Below, piece by piece: positions 37,983 through 48,998 of a stretch of DNA of 64,000 bases (position 1 is the stretch's first letter; each line of letters opens with the position of its first letter). Position numbers and translations under genes: made by a program. The notes below the pieces were generated by a model. That model saw only the letters and a list, made by a program, of their open reading frames with translations, was not told the origin of the DNA and did not search any database. The stretch comes from Flaccisagitta enflata (lineage: Eukaryota > Chaetognatha > Sagittoidea > Aphragmophora), in NCBI GenBank assembly GCA_965153355.1, contig OZ231126.1, forward strand, positions 35,464,001 through 35,528,000, read 5' to 3'.

Positions 37983-38296
37983 CTTCTCACTCATAAGCGT
38001 CGGTTTATCTCCAAAACTTGTCCTTCAAATTTTCCGCGTCATTTCCCAAATTTCTTTCCGTTTCAACGATTTTACGCTTTAAAAAAGAATTCATAAAGGA
38101 ACAAGAAAATCACATTTTTGGTACGCCGATTAAAACAACACATCAAGTTCAGATGCGATGGCACGATTTAATACTAAAAAATCATCCCTTACTCCTTTCC
38201 TTCCAGATAACTCAGATACTTAAAAAATAAACTACAAAAATAACCTACCATGATGCATCCTCGCAACGCCATCTCGTCTTTCACGATCGACTCGCT

Positions 38297-38364
38297 GATT
38301 GGTCAGCCCGGATGTCGATCCTTGATTGGTCAAGCCGCATCCAGGCCTCCCAATGGTCAATCCG
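38297..38364. repeat. 27-bp tandem repeat running into assembly gap
   Basis: GATTGGTCA starts at 38297 and 38324, with a diverged CAATGGTCA at 38351, all 27 bp apart. The array is cut by the N run, which is probably why the gap exists. Confidence 0.7.
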
Positions 38365-38397
38365 NNNNNNNNNNNNNNNNNNNNNNNNNNNNNNNNN
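38365..38397. other. Assembly gap (33 N)
   Basis: Run of N; the same length as the other gap in the window, so probably a fixed placeholder and not a measured size. Confidence 0.99.
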
Positions 38398-38407
38398 CTG
38401 AACCATG

Positions 38408-39040
38408 TTAACCGCATCCGCAGCGACTGCACGTGCATTTGGAGCATTTGGTGCAGGTTTGCTGGGCCGGCTGCGCGGGCTTGACCTCGTCACCGCCGCC
38501 CAGTTTGATGGCGCGGACGGATCTGCTGTAAGGCAACTCGGTCTGCACCATCGCCCGCTGCACCTCCCATGAGTACGTGGAGACGTTTGGTCGGTGTCGT
38601 CGAGTCGACAAGTCCCAAGTGGAAGTCGAGGCGTAAAGCGGGCGGTGGTTGTCGTACAAAGCCGCATGCGATTTTCTGGCTGAGACGACCTCGTCAGCGC
38701 TACCATCACCGTCCCTACCACCGCCGCCACCATCATGCAAGTATGATTTGTGGGTTGGTTTGTAGGATTGGTAGGACTGACCTTTCACGCCGTAAGTTTT
38801 CTCTCCCGATGACGCTTGATACGGACTCTGCTGCGTGCCCAGCGGTCGGTCCGTCGTGCCGTACTTGTCTTGATACAGCAGCAGACTGCTGTAGTGAGGA
38901 TTGTAACTACTCCATCCGACTTTGGACATGATGGCTGTTGTTGTGAGGTGGTTTTTTTCAAAGAGTGTCGCTGATTTGACGTTTTGTTCTCGTTACAATT
39001 GGGCCTTAAGTTGCTTCTCCCAATCGGCGTGGTTGTGGTC
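38408..39040 (-). CDS. Tyr/Ser-rich protein with Cys-rich C-terminus (unrecognised)
   Basis: The minus-strand ATG at 38927-38929 opens 173 residues, starting MSKVGWSSYNPHYSSLLLY and ending at TAA (38408-38410). Tyr/Ser-rich segments (SYQSYKPTHKSYLH) are followed by a glycine tract (DGGGGGRDGDG), an Arg/Ser middle, and a tail with six Cys (TCTKCSKCTCSRCGCG) that may bind metal or form disulphides. There is no signal peptide. The 5' UTR exon begins at 39040 after a good minus-strand acceptor (TTGTTTTTACAG), so the gene has at least one upstream non-coding exon. GC content is higher than the surroundings, as expected of coding sequence. No family is recognised; periodic Tyr motifs occur in some structural and sperm-axoneme proteins, but I do not claim that here. 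Confidence 0.65.
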
Positions 39041-40161
39041 TCTGTAAAAACAATTAGGAGAAAAAGACAATGAATGAAAATGACAATATAGTTGGACATA
39101 AGTTGGAAGAAAATAAAAGATGGAGGATTTTTCACCAGTCCAGAACGAAGAATTCTATTTGTTTTTCAGTTTTTTTTTTTATGTTAGGACCATTGAGTTT
39201 GAATGAATTAATCGATGATCAAATCATTAATTGTAAGAGCAAATTGATATTAACAAACACAAGTAATGGGCGATATGTGCGCCTCGCTGGTTATGAATAT
39301 GTGAATGAAGGTTTTGTATTCATGAATGAATAAATGACTAAAGAAAAAAATTAAGAAATGAAAGAATGAATGAACGAACGAATGAATGAAAATGAATGTG
39401 GAAAGGCAAGAGAGATGAACGGACTTAGATGCAACAGTTTTGCGCAGTTTAAACGTTTGCGCGACCGACAGACCGACCGACCGATAGACATGACCTCTTA
39501 CGGATGTGCGGGGACGCACACAAACATAAACGGATTTCAATCCAAATAAGGAAATTGCCGTCGATCGATTGAAAATGTAAAATGTGATACATAGGATCAG
39601 GCAGAACCGTTAAAAACCTTAACTTAAGGTAATAAGCGATCAAAATCATTGTTAACTTTTTGTTTATAGTATTATTGGTATCAAAAATAAACGTGCTATT
39701 ATTAACTCATCCCTGTTAATGCTATGAAGAAACAATAACAATTTTTGCTATCTTCTTTTTTTCAACAAATTTTACCTAAGTTTCTTTTTTCTTTGCCTTG
39801 TCGAGGGAATTTTTCCAACTTCCTTCGGATTCTTCCTCCTTGCAGTTGGCCGACAGACGTCGAATCGCTCCTTCGCTCACAAAACCTTTCTGCTGTTTGA
39901 GGCCGAGAGAGAAAAGTTTTCTTGAAGGAGAGAGAAATTCTGACCGCCGATGATGACGATGATGAGGATAGTGATGATGATAATAATGATGAAGAAACTT
40001 CTGGATTCTCTCTCATCTCATTCTGTTTCGATTCGTGCTCCCAGATCGTTCGAATCGCGCGCCGCCCCCGGACAGAAAGCGTCTCTATCTCTATCTCATC
40101 CCCTCTTCTTCTACTTCTCGCCCGCGCACCCGGTACATCAGGAAGATGTTCTGCTCTCATT

Positions 40162-40196
<35 letters not shown>

Positions 40197-40380
40197 TTCT
40201 TTCTGACCTTTTCCGTCTATCCGTCTCTATCTCATCGTCCGTTTCTCTCTCGATTTTTTGTCTGTCTCTCTCTACCAGTAATAGCGGCTGTCGCCGTGAG
40301 GAAAAAAGTCGTAAGCGTTGCTCACTTTTCACCAAGCTTTTGTCTTCAGTCACTGCAATTCTTTTTATTTGTTAGATCAA
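39041..40380. other. Stretch without supported gene; H-like relic at about 39445-39525
   Basis: CGACCGACAGACCGACC repeats next to TTTGCGCG and GGGGACGCACAC resemble an eroded H element. An ATGAATGA-type short repeat lies at about 39300-39400. A GATGATGA patch (39945-39995) and a short CT run (40163-40193) follow. No gene. Confidence 0.35.
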
Positions 40381-40419
40381 ATCAAGAGCAATTGAATGTA
40401 TTGATTGCACTGAAAATCA

Positions 40420-41085
40420 GAGAAAAAAAAGAACTGAGCCAAATGAGCTAGATAAGCTGAAATATTCAACATCACTCAACCAAGCAATTAGCTATGCTCA
40501 CTGACATGCTTTTTTTTATTTGTATGCTTTAATCAAAACATTCATCTGTTTGAAATCAGAAAAAAAGAGCAAGCTAAAAAAGTTAAGTGGGCTAGAATGC
40601 TGAAAATCACCCTTACATATAAGCAGCTTTGCTCACTGACACTTTTACTTAGATTTGCGTGCTGAAACATCTATCAATATGTTCATTCATTTATTGCATC
40701 TGAAATCAGAAAAGCTAAGTAAGCTAGAATGCTCAAAATCACCCTCACATATGAGCAGCTATGCTCATAAACATGTTTTCTTGTATTTGCATGCTCAACT
40801 AAACTTAGATACACTCCTTTATTGATCTTACACAAAATCATAAAGAATTAAAAACAATTCAATTTGAATTTTTCTTAAATAGATCTTTAGGAATTCATAA
40901 TGCGAAAAATATTTGTCCCACAGATTTCTGCTTGGCGCCAAATAAAAGAAAATTATCAAAATTACTTACCCTATCAATTTCATTGAAAGCCTCAATCAGC
41001 CGGTTGCTATGCTCAACTTTTGCATAAGAAAATGAAAACCCTGTTTCTCTCAAATATGTCAAAAATCGAAGACTGACTGCGACTT
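40420..41085 (-). mobile_element. Old fragment of element A
   Basis: Matches the left-arm sub-terminal repeats and the region up to AAATATGTCAAAAA (compare 940-1610) with clearly more divergence than the two palindrome arms show. It ends abruptly at an H element. TIR and gene are missing. Confidence 0.7.
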
Positions 41086-41229
41086 TTTAGTCGCGGACTA
41101 GCGACTCTATAAGAGGCTTTGTCCGTCCGTCCGTCGGTTGGTTGGTCGGTTGGTCGGTCGGTCCGTCACGCTCGAGTCGAAAAGTGGTAAAACATGCATT
41201 TCCGCCCCTGCCCACCCGTCCGCGACTGG

Positions 41230-41232
<3 letters not shown>
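41086..41232 (-). mobile_element. H element 9, left terminus missing
   Basis: TTTTTAGTCGCGGACTAGCGACTCTATAAG (read in parts) forms the hairpin end, then TTTGTCCGTCC repeats, then GCCCCTGCCCACCCGTCCGC and GACTGG. The expected GTGTATCCGGCC terminus is replaced by a CT array. Confidence 0.65.

Positions 41233-41233
<1 letters not shown>

Positions 41234-41279
<46 letters not shown>
41234..41279. repeat. (CT)n microsatellite
   Basis: Pure CT directly abutting the truncated H element. Confidence 0.95.
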
Positions 41280-41285
<6 letters not shown>

Positions 41286-41914
41286 TTTTTTCACGATTTT
41301 TTTTCTTATGTAGAGTCAGTGTGATCGTTGTTTGTTCTACTCCTCCGTGGTTGGGGTTTAAAAATTTCAATGCGTCCTCCCATTCCCATAAGAGACTCGT
41401 CCAATCGTCCATTGGTTATCAACATGAGATAATGAGCATCAAGGGCAACATTCGCATAGGTGCGACGCCCATGTCAATGTAAACATTCTCCTAAAATGTG
41501 TTCTTAGGCTACAATCAATCGGAATCGTTCGGAAATTTGCCCTATGGGGATTTCGATCGAGATTGTTTTTGTTTACAAAACGATTCATAGAGACCCAGAT
41601 ATCGTGTACATGTGTTCCCATTTACTTTATAGACATTTACTTTGTACACGTTTGTCATCGTAGGAATGTGTGATGTGTGCGTGCATTGTTAGCACCGTGT
41701 GCGTTATGCGCATATGTAAGAACTCCACAAAAATTAGGAAAATGTGGTGAGCGGGGGAAGAGAGGCCGAAAGAGAAAAACAAGAGGAAAGGTAGCTGATA
41801 AAAACAGATGGAGACCGTATAAGGAGTGTTTTTTTTTGTGTTTTTAAAGAAACGTAAAAACCACAATGGAACCTTGACAATAAATACGCGTGTGCATGTG
41901 CGTATATTATCTCA

Positions 41915-42016
<102 letters not shown>

Positions 42017-42212
42017 ACACATACGCACAAACGCCCAAAATTAAGCGCTTGGACCAACTCTCGCTTTCGAAAACTGACGTCATGACACAGACGTGTACAC
42101 GCATGTGCACACTGAGATCTATCCAGCTACAGTACGATGGGAGCAATGAGGACCTCAGATGGAGGGTCATTTCCTGCTGCACTATCTTAATTAAGTGGCT
42201 TGAACTATGGTT

Positions 42213-42531
42213 TGTGGGCAATGACCTCACCCAGACTAGCACTGCATAATGGCTTAATGCAGGATCTGCCGTCCATAAAGGAAGTTCCAGACAATCTGCT
42301 TCCGGACATGACTCGGTGGCGCACCGAGGAAAGCCTCGGCTGCATGACCACATAGTCCCCTGGGCACCTCCTTTTGGGAAGCCTGAGGACAGCTGTAAGC
42401 CACCTCAGGGGGAACGTCTCTACCCCTGTGCCTGGTTCCAAGTCCAGGACCCGAGTGCAGCACGTCTTGACCTAGCACACGTCTCTCTAGTGTCAGCCGA
42501 TGACATCTTGCGGATACGCCGTGTATCCACA
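42213..42531. mobile_element. Candidate solo LTR, 319 bp (copy 2 only)
   Basis: The insert starts TGTGGGCAATG and ends GTATCCACA, that is TG..CA with short inverted tips TGTGG/CCACA. It is flanked by GGTT on both sides; copy 1 has the uninterrupted site. The 4-bp duplication and TG..CA ends fit an LTR left by recombination. No internal region is present to prove it. Confidence 0.55.
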
Positions 42532-42617
42532 GGTTTTTCTGAAAGCTGATGGGCAAGAGCATTGAATGAATATAGTTTCGTACCTCTAGCTGTAACTGTT
42601 GACCAAAAAGAAAAAAA

Positions 42618-42967
42618 GTGCAACACCTCTCTGGATTTGAACCTGTGACTCTGTAGAGAAGAATTCGCCTTTACCATCTCGCTTTTTCAGTCGTACGTTT
42701 TTAGCTGAATTTAGCCTCATTTCTGAGGTCAGATCCTTTTCTCTTCTAGCTTGTATTTTGGAACAGGAATGTAGAAAATATCTCGGCATTAATTTGCGCA
42801 AATATTTATACTTTTCTCAAGGCTAGGGAAGCTAATTTTTTAATGACTAATGAAATTTGAGCCTTGTAACTGGGTACCACTTCTTTGTTATTGTCGTTTC
42901 CAAGAATTTACGATAGTTTTTTTCTGATGCTAAGTTTAGCACTCTACCATCAGAGCTATTGCGCCAC
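42618..42967 (-). ncRNA. tRNA-like cassette split by an insert (duplicate 2)
   Basis: The minus strand carries the same box A (42942-42958) and a box B matching the GGTTCAAATCC consensus exactly (42633-42643). They are about 300 bases apart because roughly 260 bp lie between them that copy 1 lacks. Promoter spacing is therefore broken in this copy. Confidence 0.4.
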
Positions 42968-43192
42968 ATGCAATTTAACAAAATCCATTGTCAGTTTTGT
43001 ATTAAATCACTTGGTGTGGAGTTTTACGTTCACTCAATACCTTGGACCATCAGCATTCAGAAAAACTAAAACTTTAGGTTCTTCCTTGAAACAGAGGGCC
43101 CTCTTTGTACTGCTCTTATTGCTCCCACCGTACTGTATACATCTATTCATTCTCGGTGATGGCACGTGGACCTTATCTGGGCTCGAGCTAAT

Positions 43193-43434
43193 GCAAGAAA
43201 TCTCAAGATCGGCCCACATATTCGATGGATGATACAATGTCAGGATCGGGATTCTGATAAAACCATTCCCAATTTCCCATCACTCAAATTGAACACAATC
43301 AAATCTTGAAATTTTTGTTTGAGCTTCGATTTCTCCAAAGCTAATGGCTAAATCATTCCTCATCGCCTCCCAAGTTTGAATTTCTTCATCAATGAAAACA
43401 AAATAAAAAAAAATCTAATCTGTTTTTCGAGCAG
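43193..43434. other. Empty site of element A and leader to terminal exon
   Basis: GAGCTAATGCAAG at 43186-43198 is the uninterrupted target of the right element A. No gene precedes the exon. Confidence 0.6.
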
Positions 43435-43624
43435 GGAAACGGAAGATGAGCTGAGAGAGTTTGGGCCTGAAAATTTGCGTAACGTCACTATGCCTGTCGG
43501 TCAGTGGGTCCGTTCGTTGGCAAACTTCGGCATCATTTACAAAACCATTTCATATGAAAGGTGGAACAATATCCCTATGCCCAAACTGAAAAATATGGAA
43601 GAGGGTCTTGTGAGCCCTCACTGA
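43435..43624 (+). CDS. 3'-terminal exon of an unrecognised gene (duplicate 2)
   Basis: Same acceptor, phase and stop as the exon at 5887-6076. The second Leu of DELREL is Phe here. Preservation of the frame in both copies is expected given the low divergence and is only weak evidence of function. Confidence 0.5.
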
Positions 43625-44119
43625 CTAGTTACTACGCGCATCACTCCTAGTTTTCATTTAGCAAAACTAACTTAACAAACATCCATTCTGAGTCTAACCC
43701 AAGTGTTGTCGGTTTAACGAATTTAGAAAGGCATTGACCGGAAACTGTGATGCCAAGAAAAGCCCGTGCGTAAGGTCAACCGACTGACGAACCTGCCTTG
43801 TAGAAAGTCAGGATCGCGCGTGAGAACTGGCGGGTAATTTGAGCACAGACTGCATAGGTGTTCAGTCACTGTTCACATTCACATTGGTGCGTAGATGATC
43901 ATTGATCACGTATAATTTTGCAGTAAAACCATAGATACCGTGTCTTGATGAAACGTCTCTTCTCCCCCCCCCCTTTTAGGATATGCGATGATCGCTTTAT
44001 TATGGTGCCCAATTACAAGCATTGGAAAAAATTATGTCCTATCCATATTAAGCACAAAAGAAGACGATAATCATTAGCCGAAAAACGAGACCTGCTGACG
44101 AGAGAAGACCTTCATTGTC

Positions 44120-44329
<210 letters not shown>

Positions 44330-44999
44330 CTACAGACGCACACAGACACACACAAGTACACACACATGCAGAACACACGCGATCATGAAAACGTTTCTGA
44401 AATTTATGCTCATGACAACAAATGTTATTCCAGCGGACCATCCGCGCTTCTGCAAATACTTAATTCAGGTCGTAGATCAAGAATTTAGGAGCAAACTTCG
44501 ACAGGACGATCTAAACTAAACTCAATACTAAACTCAAATATTACGTAGCCAAGGATTTCCTTTAAGATAGTTTCCTCTTCATGGGAATACTTTCACAACT
44601 CTTATACTGAAGAATACTCTCAAAACATCTTTTAAGGCCAAGGATTTGTGAGACGGCACTGACTACTGTTATAACTACTGTTATACTACTTCACTTGTTT
44701 AAAATCTAACATACATGAGATATCGTACATATCATGGAAACCACGGAGGTTAACGTCGATCCGTTCGCAGATTACCACATGTGCCTTGATTTATATGTCC
44801 ATAGACTGTGCATGTATGGTGAATATCTAGTCCTTTGAATAAAGGCGAATCCGATCAGCCCTTTGCTATCCAAACAAATCAATTCTATGCGAAAAAATTA
44901 GAAAACTTAACTTCCAAAACAAAAAAAAACAGCCCATTCATCGAGTCCTTAGCGAAGTCGTTGAGCAAACATTGGAAACAAAATTATTTGTCGGAGAAA

Positions 45000-45629
45000 A
45001 TGATGAAATTAGTTCTCTTATTTGCTGCACTTGTCGCTTTGACTGCAGGGTACGTAATCTCGATTAGAACTTATAAGGACTAATAAGTTTAATAGTAATC
45101 ATTGGTATAATAATAGGTCGAAGGTCTGTTATGCCATAAATACACACTCCTCTGCAATTAGGGTAAACTTGAAATCTGTGGGAGTTTGTTAGTAGTAAAA
45201 TCTCAGTAAACTCGATTTATATCCAATAGAGCCAGTTCATTAGGTGACGTCAAAGATGTTAAAGATGTTAAAAGCGTCCATCCAGAAAATGAGAATTCGT
45301 TTGATGCTTGGCGAGAAAGACAAAGAATCGAAGACGTGGAAAAGATTGCGTCCGACGCATCCCGAAAGCACGCTCAGTTAACGCACATGAAACGTGGAAG
45401 AAATCTTATCCAAATGCTTAAAAGGTATGCAATAAGCTTTTTGAACATTGTGTTAGATGAACGCGACATTGACATGATTGCTTTCATGAATTCAGTTTCA
45501 GGCAGGAACAATTTATTTCATTTGTCTCCGCAGTTTATCAGCCAGGAACAAAGACCAGAGGACAAGGAAGGAAAATACAAAAGACCAGAAAGTAAGAGCA
45601 TGAAACGATTGTTCCGCGATTTTTTTTAA
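45000..45629 (+). CDS. Small secreted protein or peptide precursor (duplicate 2)
   Basis: Exon 1 (45000-45049) with an identical signal peptide, a GTACGT donor, and exon 2 from 45230 open to TAA at 45627-45629. It has one Lys to Arg replacement (KRGRNL) relative to copy 1; the optional 77-bp intron is also preserved. A shorter A-run upstream puts an earlier ATG (about 44835) in frame, but this would bury the signal peptide internally, so the ATG at 45000 is preferred. Confidence 0.7.
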
Positions 45630-45841
45630 ATCAAAGGGTGTAATCAAAGAAGCTTAAAGAAAAAAATTTAATGCAAAGTAGACAGCCAAGTGAGAGCGGG
45701 CCAACCGGGCCTGCAGACAGCCAAAATAGCGGGCCCGACAATCAAAATGTGGGTCTCGGGCTCGCGGGCCCGCTCTAAAAACAAGCCTGCTTATAAGCAA
45801 TACAGTATTGATAAAAGAAAAACCTAGTAATAATCTTTTAA

Positions 45842-46053
45842 AACAAGGCCGGATACACGGCTACCCCAGTCGCGTGTGGGTGGGTATTTGAGGTCACTTG
45901 ATCACTTGGGCAGGAGCAGTGAGGCCATAGACCGCAAAAAAACAAAAAAAGTGACGGACCGACGGACGGACCGACGGACGAACGGACCGACGGACGGACG
46001 GACCGACGGACGGACCGACAAAGCGGGGTGTAGAGTCGCGTAGCACGCGACTA
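45842..46053 (+). mobile_element. H element 1 (duplicate 2)
   Basis: Same termini and hairpin as in copy 1, with a few bases missing just before the tetranucleotide run (AACGTGT is absent). It sits in the same position relative to the secreted-protein gene. Confidence 0.75.
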
Positions 46054-46593
46054 AAAACGGCGCATTTTTTTCACTCCTTAGTATCATGCAAATTAAGTTA
46101 TACTAAAAGCTTGCTAAAACACTAGATGATGAACAATTTAGAAGAGAAGAAAAATTGTAAGGGACGGCTCCAAGAAATATTTTTCAACAGTTGGATCTTG
46201 ATTTATGCATATGAGGACTGTACAAAACTGAAGAGAAACTTACAGTAATATAAAAATCGTCCTGGTGGTTCTCAGGATCCACAGTGGATGGGAAATAAAC
46301 CACTTTATATCAAGTTAGTCAGGAGAAGAGAAACTGCAGACTTTTACTATGCGAACTACCAAAGTCATCTGATCTATACCTGACAGATCCTCATTTCTTC
46401 GTTCATTCAGAGTGACCGGTCCAGCGACTTAGACTGGCTTTGCTGGCTTTGCTGGGCTGCGCCTTTTTCTTGCTTTGCATGTGGAGATTGGAGATTGGTG
46501 GAGTAGATGACTTTTGCTCAAATTTCTTGGAAAACATGATCCTTGCTTCGTTCCTTTGAACTTGTTTCGGGAGATAACAACTAGAAAATTAAG

Positions 46594-46901
46594 CAGGCGT
46601 GTATAAAGTTGAGCATTCCCCCCCCCCAGCGGGGGGGGGGGAATAAAATCAAAGGGTTTGGAGATGGGGAAAAAAATCAAAAGCTAAAAAAGAAGAAAAA
46701 AGAAAATTTTTGAAGATTTAACACTTTTGGTAGTTCCAAATGGTTGTTTCTGATAGCTACAACACATTTTAACACTATTTGAACCTATAATATCATAAAA
46801 TCATTGACTTTGTACCGCGATGCAATGTGTCGCGGGGAAGAAAATCAAAGGCAGGGGGGGGGGGAATAAAATCAAAAGTCGCTCAATTATATACACCCCT
46901 G
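46594..46901. mobile_element. 308-bp hAT-like MITE (copy 2 only)
   Basis: TIRs CAGGCGTGTATAAAGTTGAGC and CAGGGGTGTATATAATTGAGC (3 mismatches). Flanks AAATTAAG and AAATAAAG form an 8-bp duplication with one change; copy 1 has a single AAATAAAG. The interior carries repeated G-runs followed by AATAAAATCAAA, and a C-run/G-run hairpin at about 46617-46641. Confidence 0.78.
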
Positions 46902-46989
46902 AAATAAAGTTGTTGCTGTTGGGTTTGTTCTTATTTCTTTCACAATAGGCGTTCGTATGAATGGTTCGTAAGATTGGTTTTACTCTTAT

Positions 46990-48257
46990 TTATCAGGTCG
47001 GAGACAGTGTGTAGTCGTAAATGGCACAAAGTCGGATTTCCAAGCAGGCCTGAGCTATATAGCATTTCTGTCAGCTATACAATACCAATACAATACTTTC
47101 AAGTATTGGGATAATACAATGTAATACCAATACAATACAATATCCATTAAAATTGTATACAATACATTATCATAGCATACAATACAATACAATATATATA
47201 TGATTTTATATAGCTTTAATAATAAGTAATAAGTAGTAATATATATCAAACTAATTATAGTTGGATGATAAAAATATAATAAAAAAAATATGATAATTTT
47301 AATCATCATATAGATATTTTATTAGATAGGAAGAGCTGAAAAATTTTTAAATTTTTTTTTCAATTTGATAAAAGTTTTATTTCATTTTTTGTTATTCTGT
47401 CTTTATCATTAGTATCTTTTCTTTTTTTTAAACTTATCTATTTGTTTCTTTTTTTGTCTAGATCTGATTCTCTTTTTTTTATCATTATCTTTCCCTGTCT
47501 CTTTCTCTCTCTTTTCTATAGATTTTTTATTTTTTTCCTCTTCCTCCTCTTCATCATTCCAGCTTCTGACCACTGATTGTTTCTTTCATAGATTCTTATT
47601 CTTCTCCTTCTTCTTTTTCTATACTTCTAACCCACTTATTCTGTCATAAGTTCTTCTTCTTCTTCCTCTTTTCATCCCTCACCCACTTTCACTCTCAGCA
47701 AATCCTCCTTTTCTCCTTTTATCTCTCACTTTCTGCACTTCTTTTGTTCTCCTTCAAACCTAGGAATGCTTTTCCTCTTCCTCTTCATCTCCTTCAGTCT
47801 TTCTCTTATATATATATCATTTTCCTCAGATCAACTTTTTTGCAATATTGTATAGTATTATATTGTATTGGAAAAATAACAAAATAAACTACATGTATTG
47901 GGAAAACCTAATACACAAGAATATTGTAAACCCAATACCAATACCCAATACAATCGCTCAGGCCTGTTTCCAAGAGGTGAGATGTGGTGTTCCTCAGGGT
48001 TCAATATTGGGCCCGATACTTTTTTTTTGTGTTAAATCAATGACATGGCTATAAGTTTGAGTTGTCGAGTCTCCTTATACGCTGACGATAGCGCGCTTAT
48101 AGCCTCTGGTAAATCTCTACGTGAGTTATCGGAATTTCTCTCTGCGGATCTAGAATCTTGTCGCAGATGGATGGTCGATAATGAACTATCTGATCTCATC
48201 ATGTTGGTAAAACCGAGGCAATTATTTTTGGTTCATGAAGGCGAATTAAATGTATAA
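46990..48257 (+). pseudogene. Reverse transcriptase fragment split by a hAT-like element (duplicate 2)
   Basis: QCVVVNGTKSDFQ is encoded up to 47044. A 922-bp insertion follows, then EVRCGVPQGSILGPILF and, after a frameshift, SLYADDSALIASGKSL. It is the same dead fragment as at 9100-9435. Confidence 0.85.
47045..47966. mobile_element. 922-bp non-autonomous hAT element (copy 2 only)
   Basis: Perfect 11-bp TIRs CAGGCCTGAGC, flanked by the 8-bp duplication TTTCCAAG (47037-47044 and 47967-47974). Copy 1 has one TTTCCAAG and no insert. The interior is AT-rich with ACAATACCAATAC repeats near both ends and a pyrimidine-rich middle. No transposase. Confidence 0.92.
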
Positions 48258-48354
48258 ATGATTTTTCCATAAACTATAAGTATAACTGAAAGTTACAATG
48301 CTTTAGTGAACCATGTCGACTCCGAAATAATTTTTTTATTCGCAGACACGCAAC

Positions 48355-48439
48355 TTTATAAGAGGCTTTGTCCGTCCGTCGGTCCGTTGGTCTGTTGGTT
48401 CGTGGACACGAGTCAAAATAATGGGAAAACGGACGATTT
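48355..48439 (-). mobile_element. H element right end (duplicate 2)
   Basis: ACACGCAACTTTATAAGAGG then TTTGTCCGTCC-type repeats; abuts the G element as in copy 1. Confidence 0.5.
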
Positions 48440-48956
48440 GGGCAGCGGCCCTGAAGGGGACGATGTCCTATAGAACACAGGGGGACTTTCGTTCGTCCGT
48501 TTGTTTGTTTGTTCATCCTCCCCTCAGCCTCAAGGCTCAAATCCTAGCCTCAAGGCTCAAATCCTAGCCTTGATGCTGGAATCCCAGCCTCGAGGCTCAA
48601 GTCCCAGCCTTGAGGCTCAAATCTCAGTCCATTGGCTCAAATCCTAGTCTAAAGGCTCAAACCCTAGCCTTGATGCTCAAATCTCAGCCTGGAGGCTCAA
48701 ATCCCAGCCTTGAGGCTCAAATCTCAGCCCAGAGGCTCAAATACCAGCCTCCAGGCTTAAATCCCAGCCCAGCAGCTCAAATTCCAGCCTTGAGGCCAAA
48801 TTCCAGCCTCGAGGCTCAAATCCCAGCCTCGCAAATTCAATTGGGCAGAAGTTCCCTTGTGTTCTACAGGGCATCGTCCGCTTTGGGGCCGCTGCCCTGC
48901 TAACCATCCTCTTCAATCACCAACATACAAAGCAGGGCAATGGGTATCGCTGACCA
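48440..48956 (+). mobile_element. G element 1 with ~20-bp minisatellite (duplicate 2)
   Basis: Same ends as in copy 1. The array 48525-48830 is one unit shorter. After the right end, a segment TTGCCTTGGGTGACTGG is present that copy 1 has lost. Confidence 0.75.
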
Positions 48957-48998
48957 TATATTGCCTTGGGTGACTGGTTGTGTATGTGGGGGGGGGGG

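Noticed and set aside
42214-42532. Newly gained intron (GT..AG) in duplicate 2
   Set aside because: Cutting at GT..AG does not restore the copy 1 sequence, and no exon flanks it; a TG..CA solo LTR with a 4-bp duplication explains the junctions exactly.
44835-45083. N-terminally extended version of the secreted protein in duplicate 2
   Set aside because: Depends on the length of an A-run that differs in copy 1 and would place the signal peptide inside the protein.
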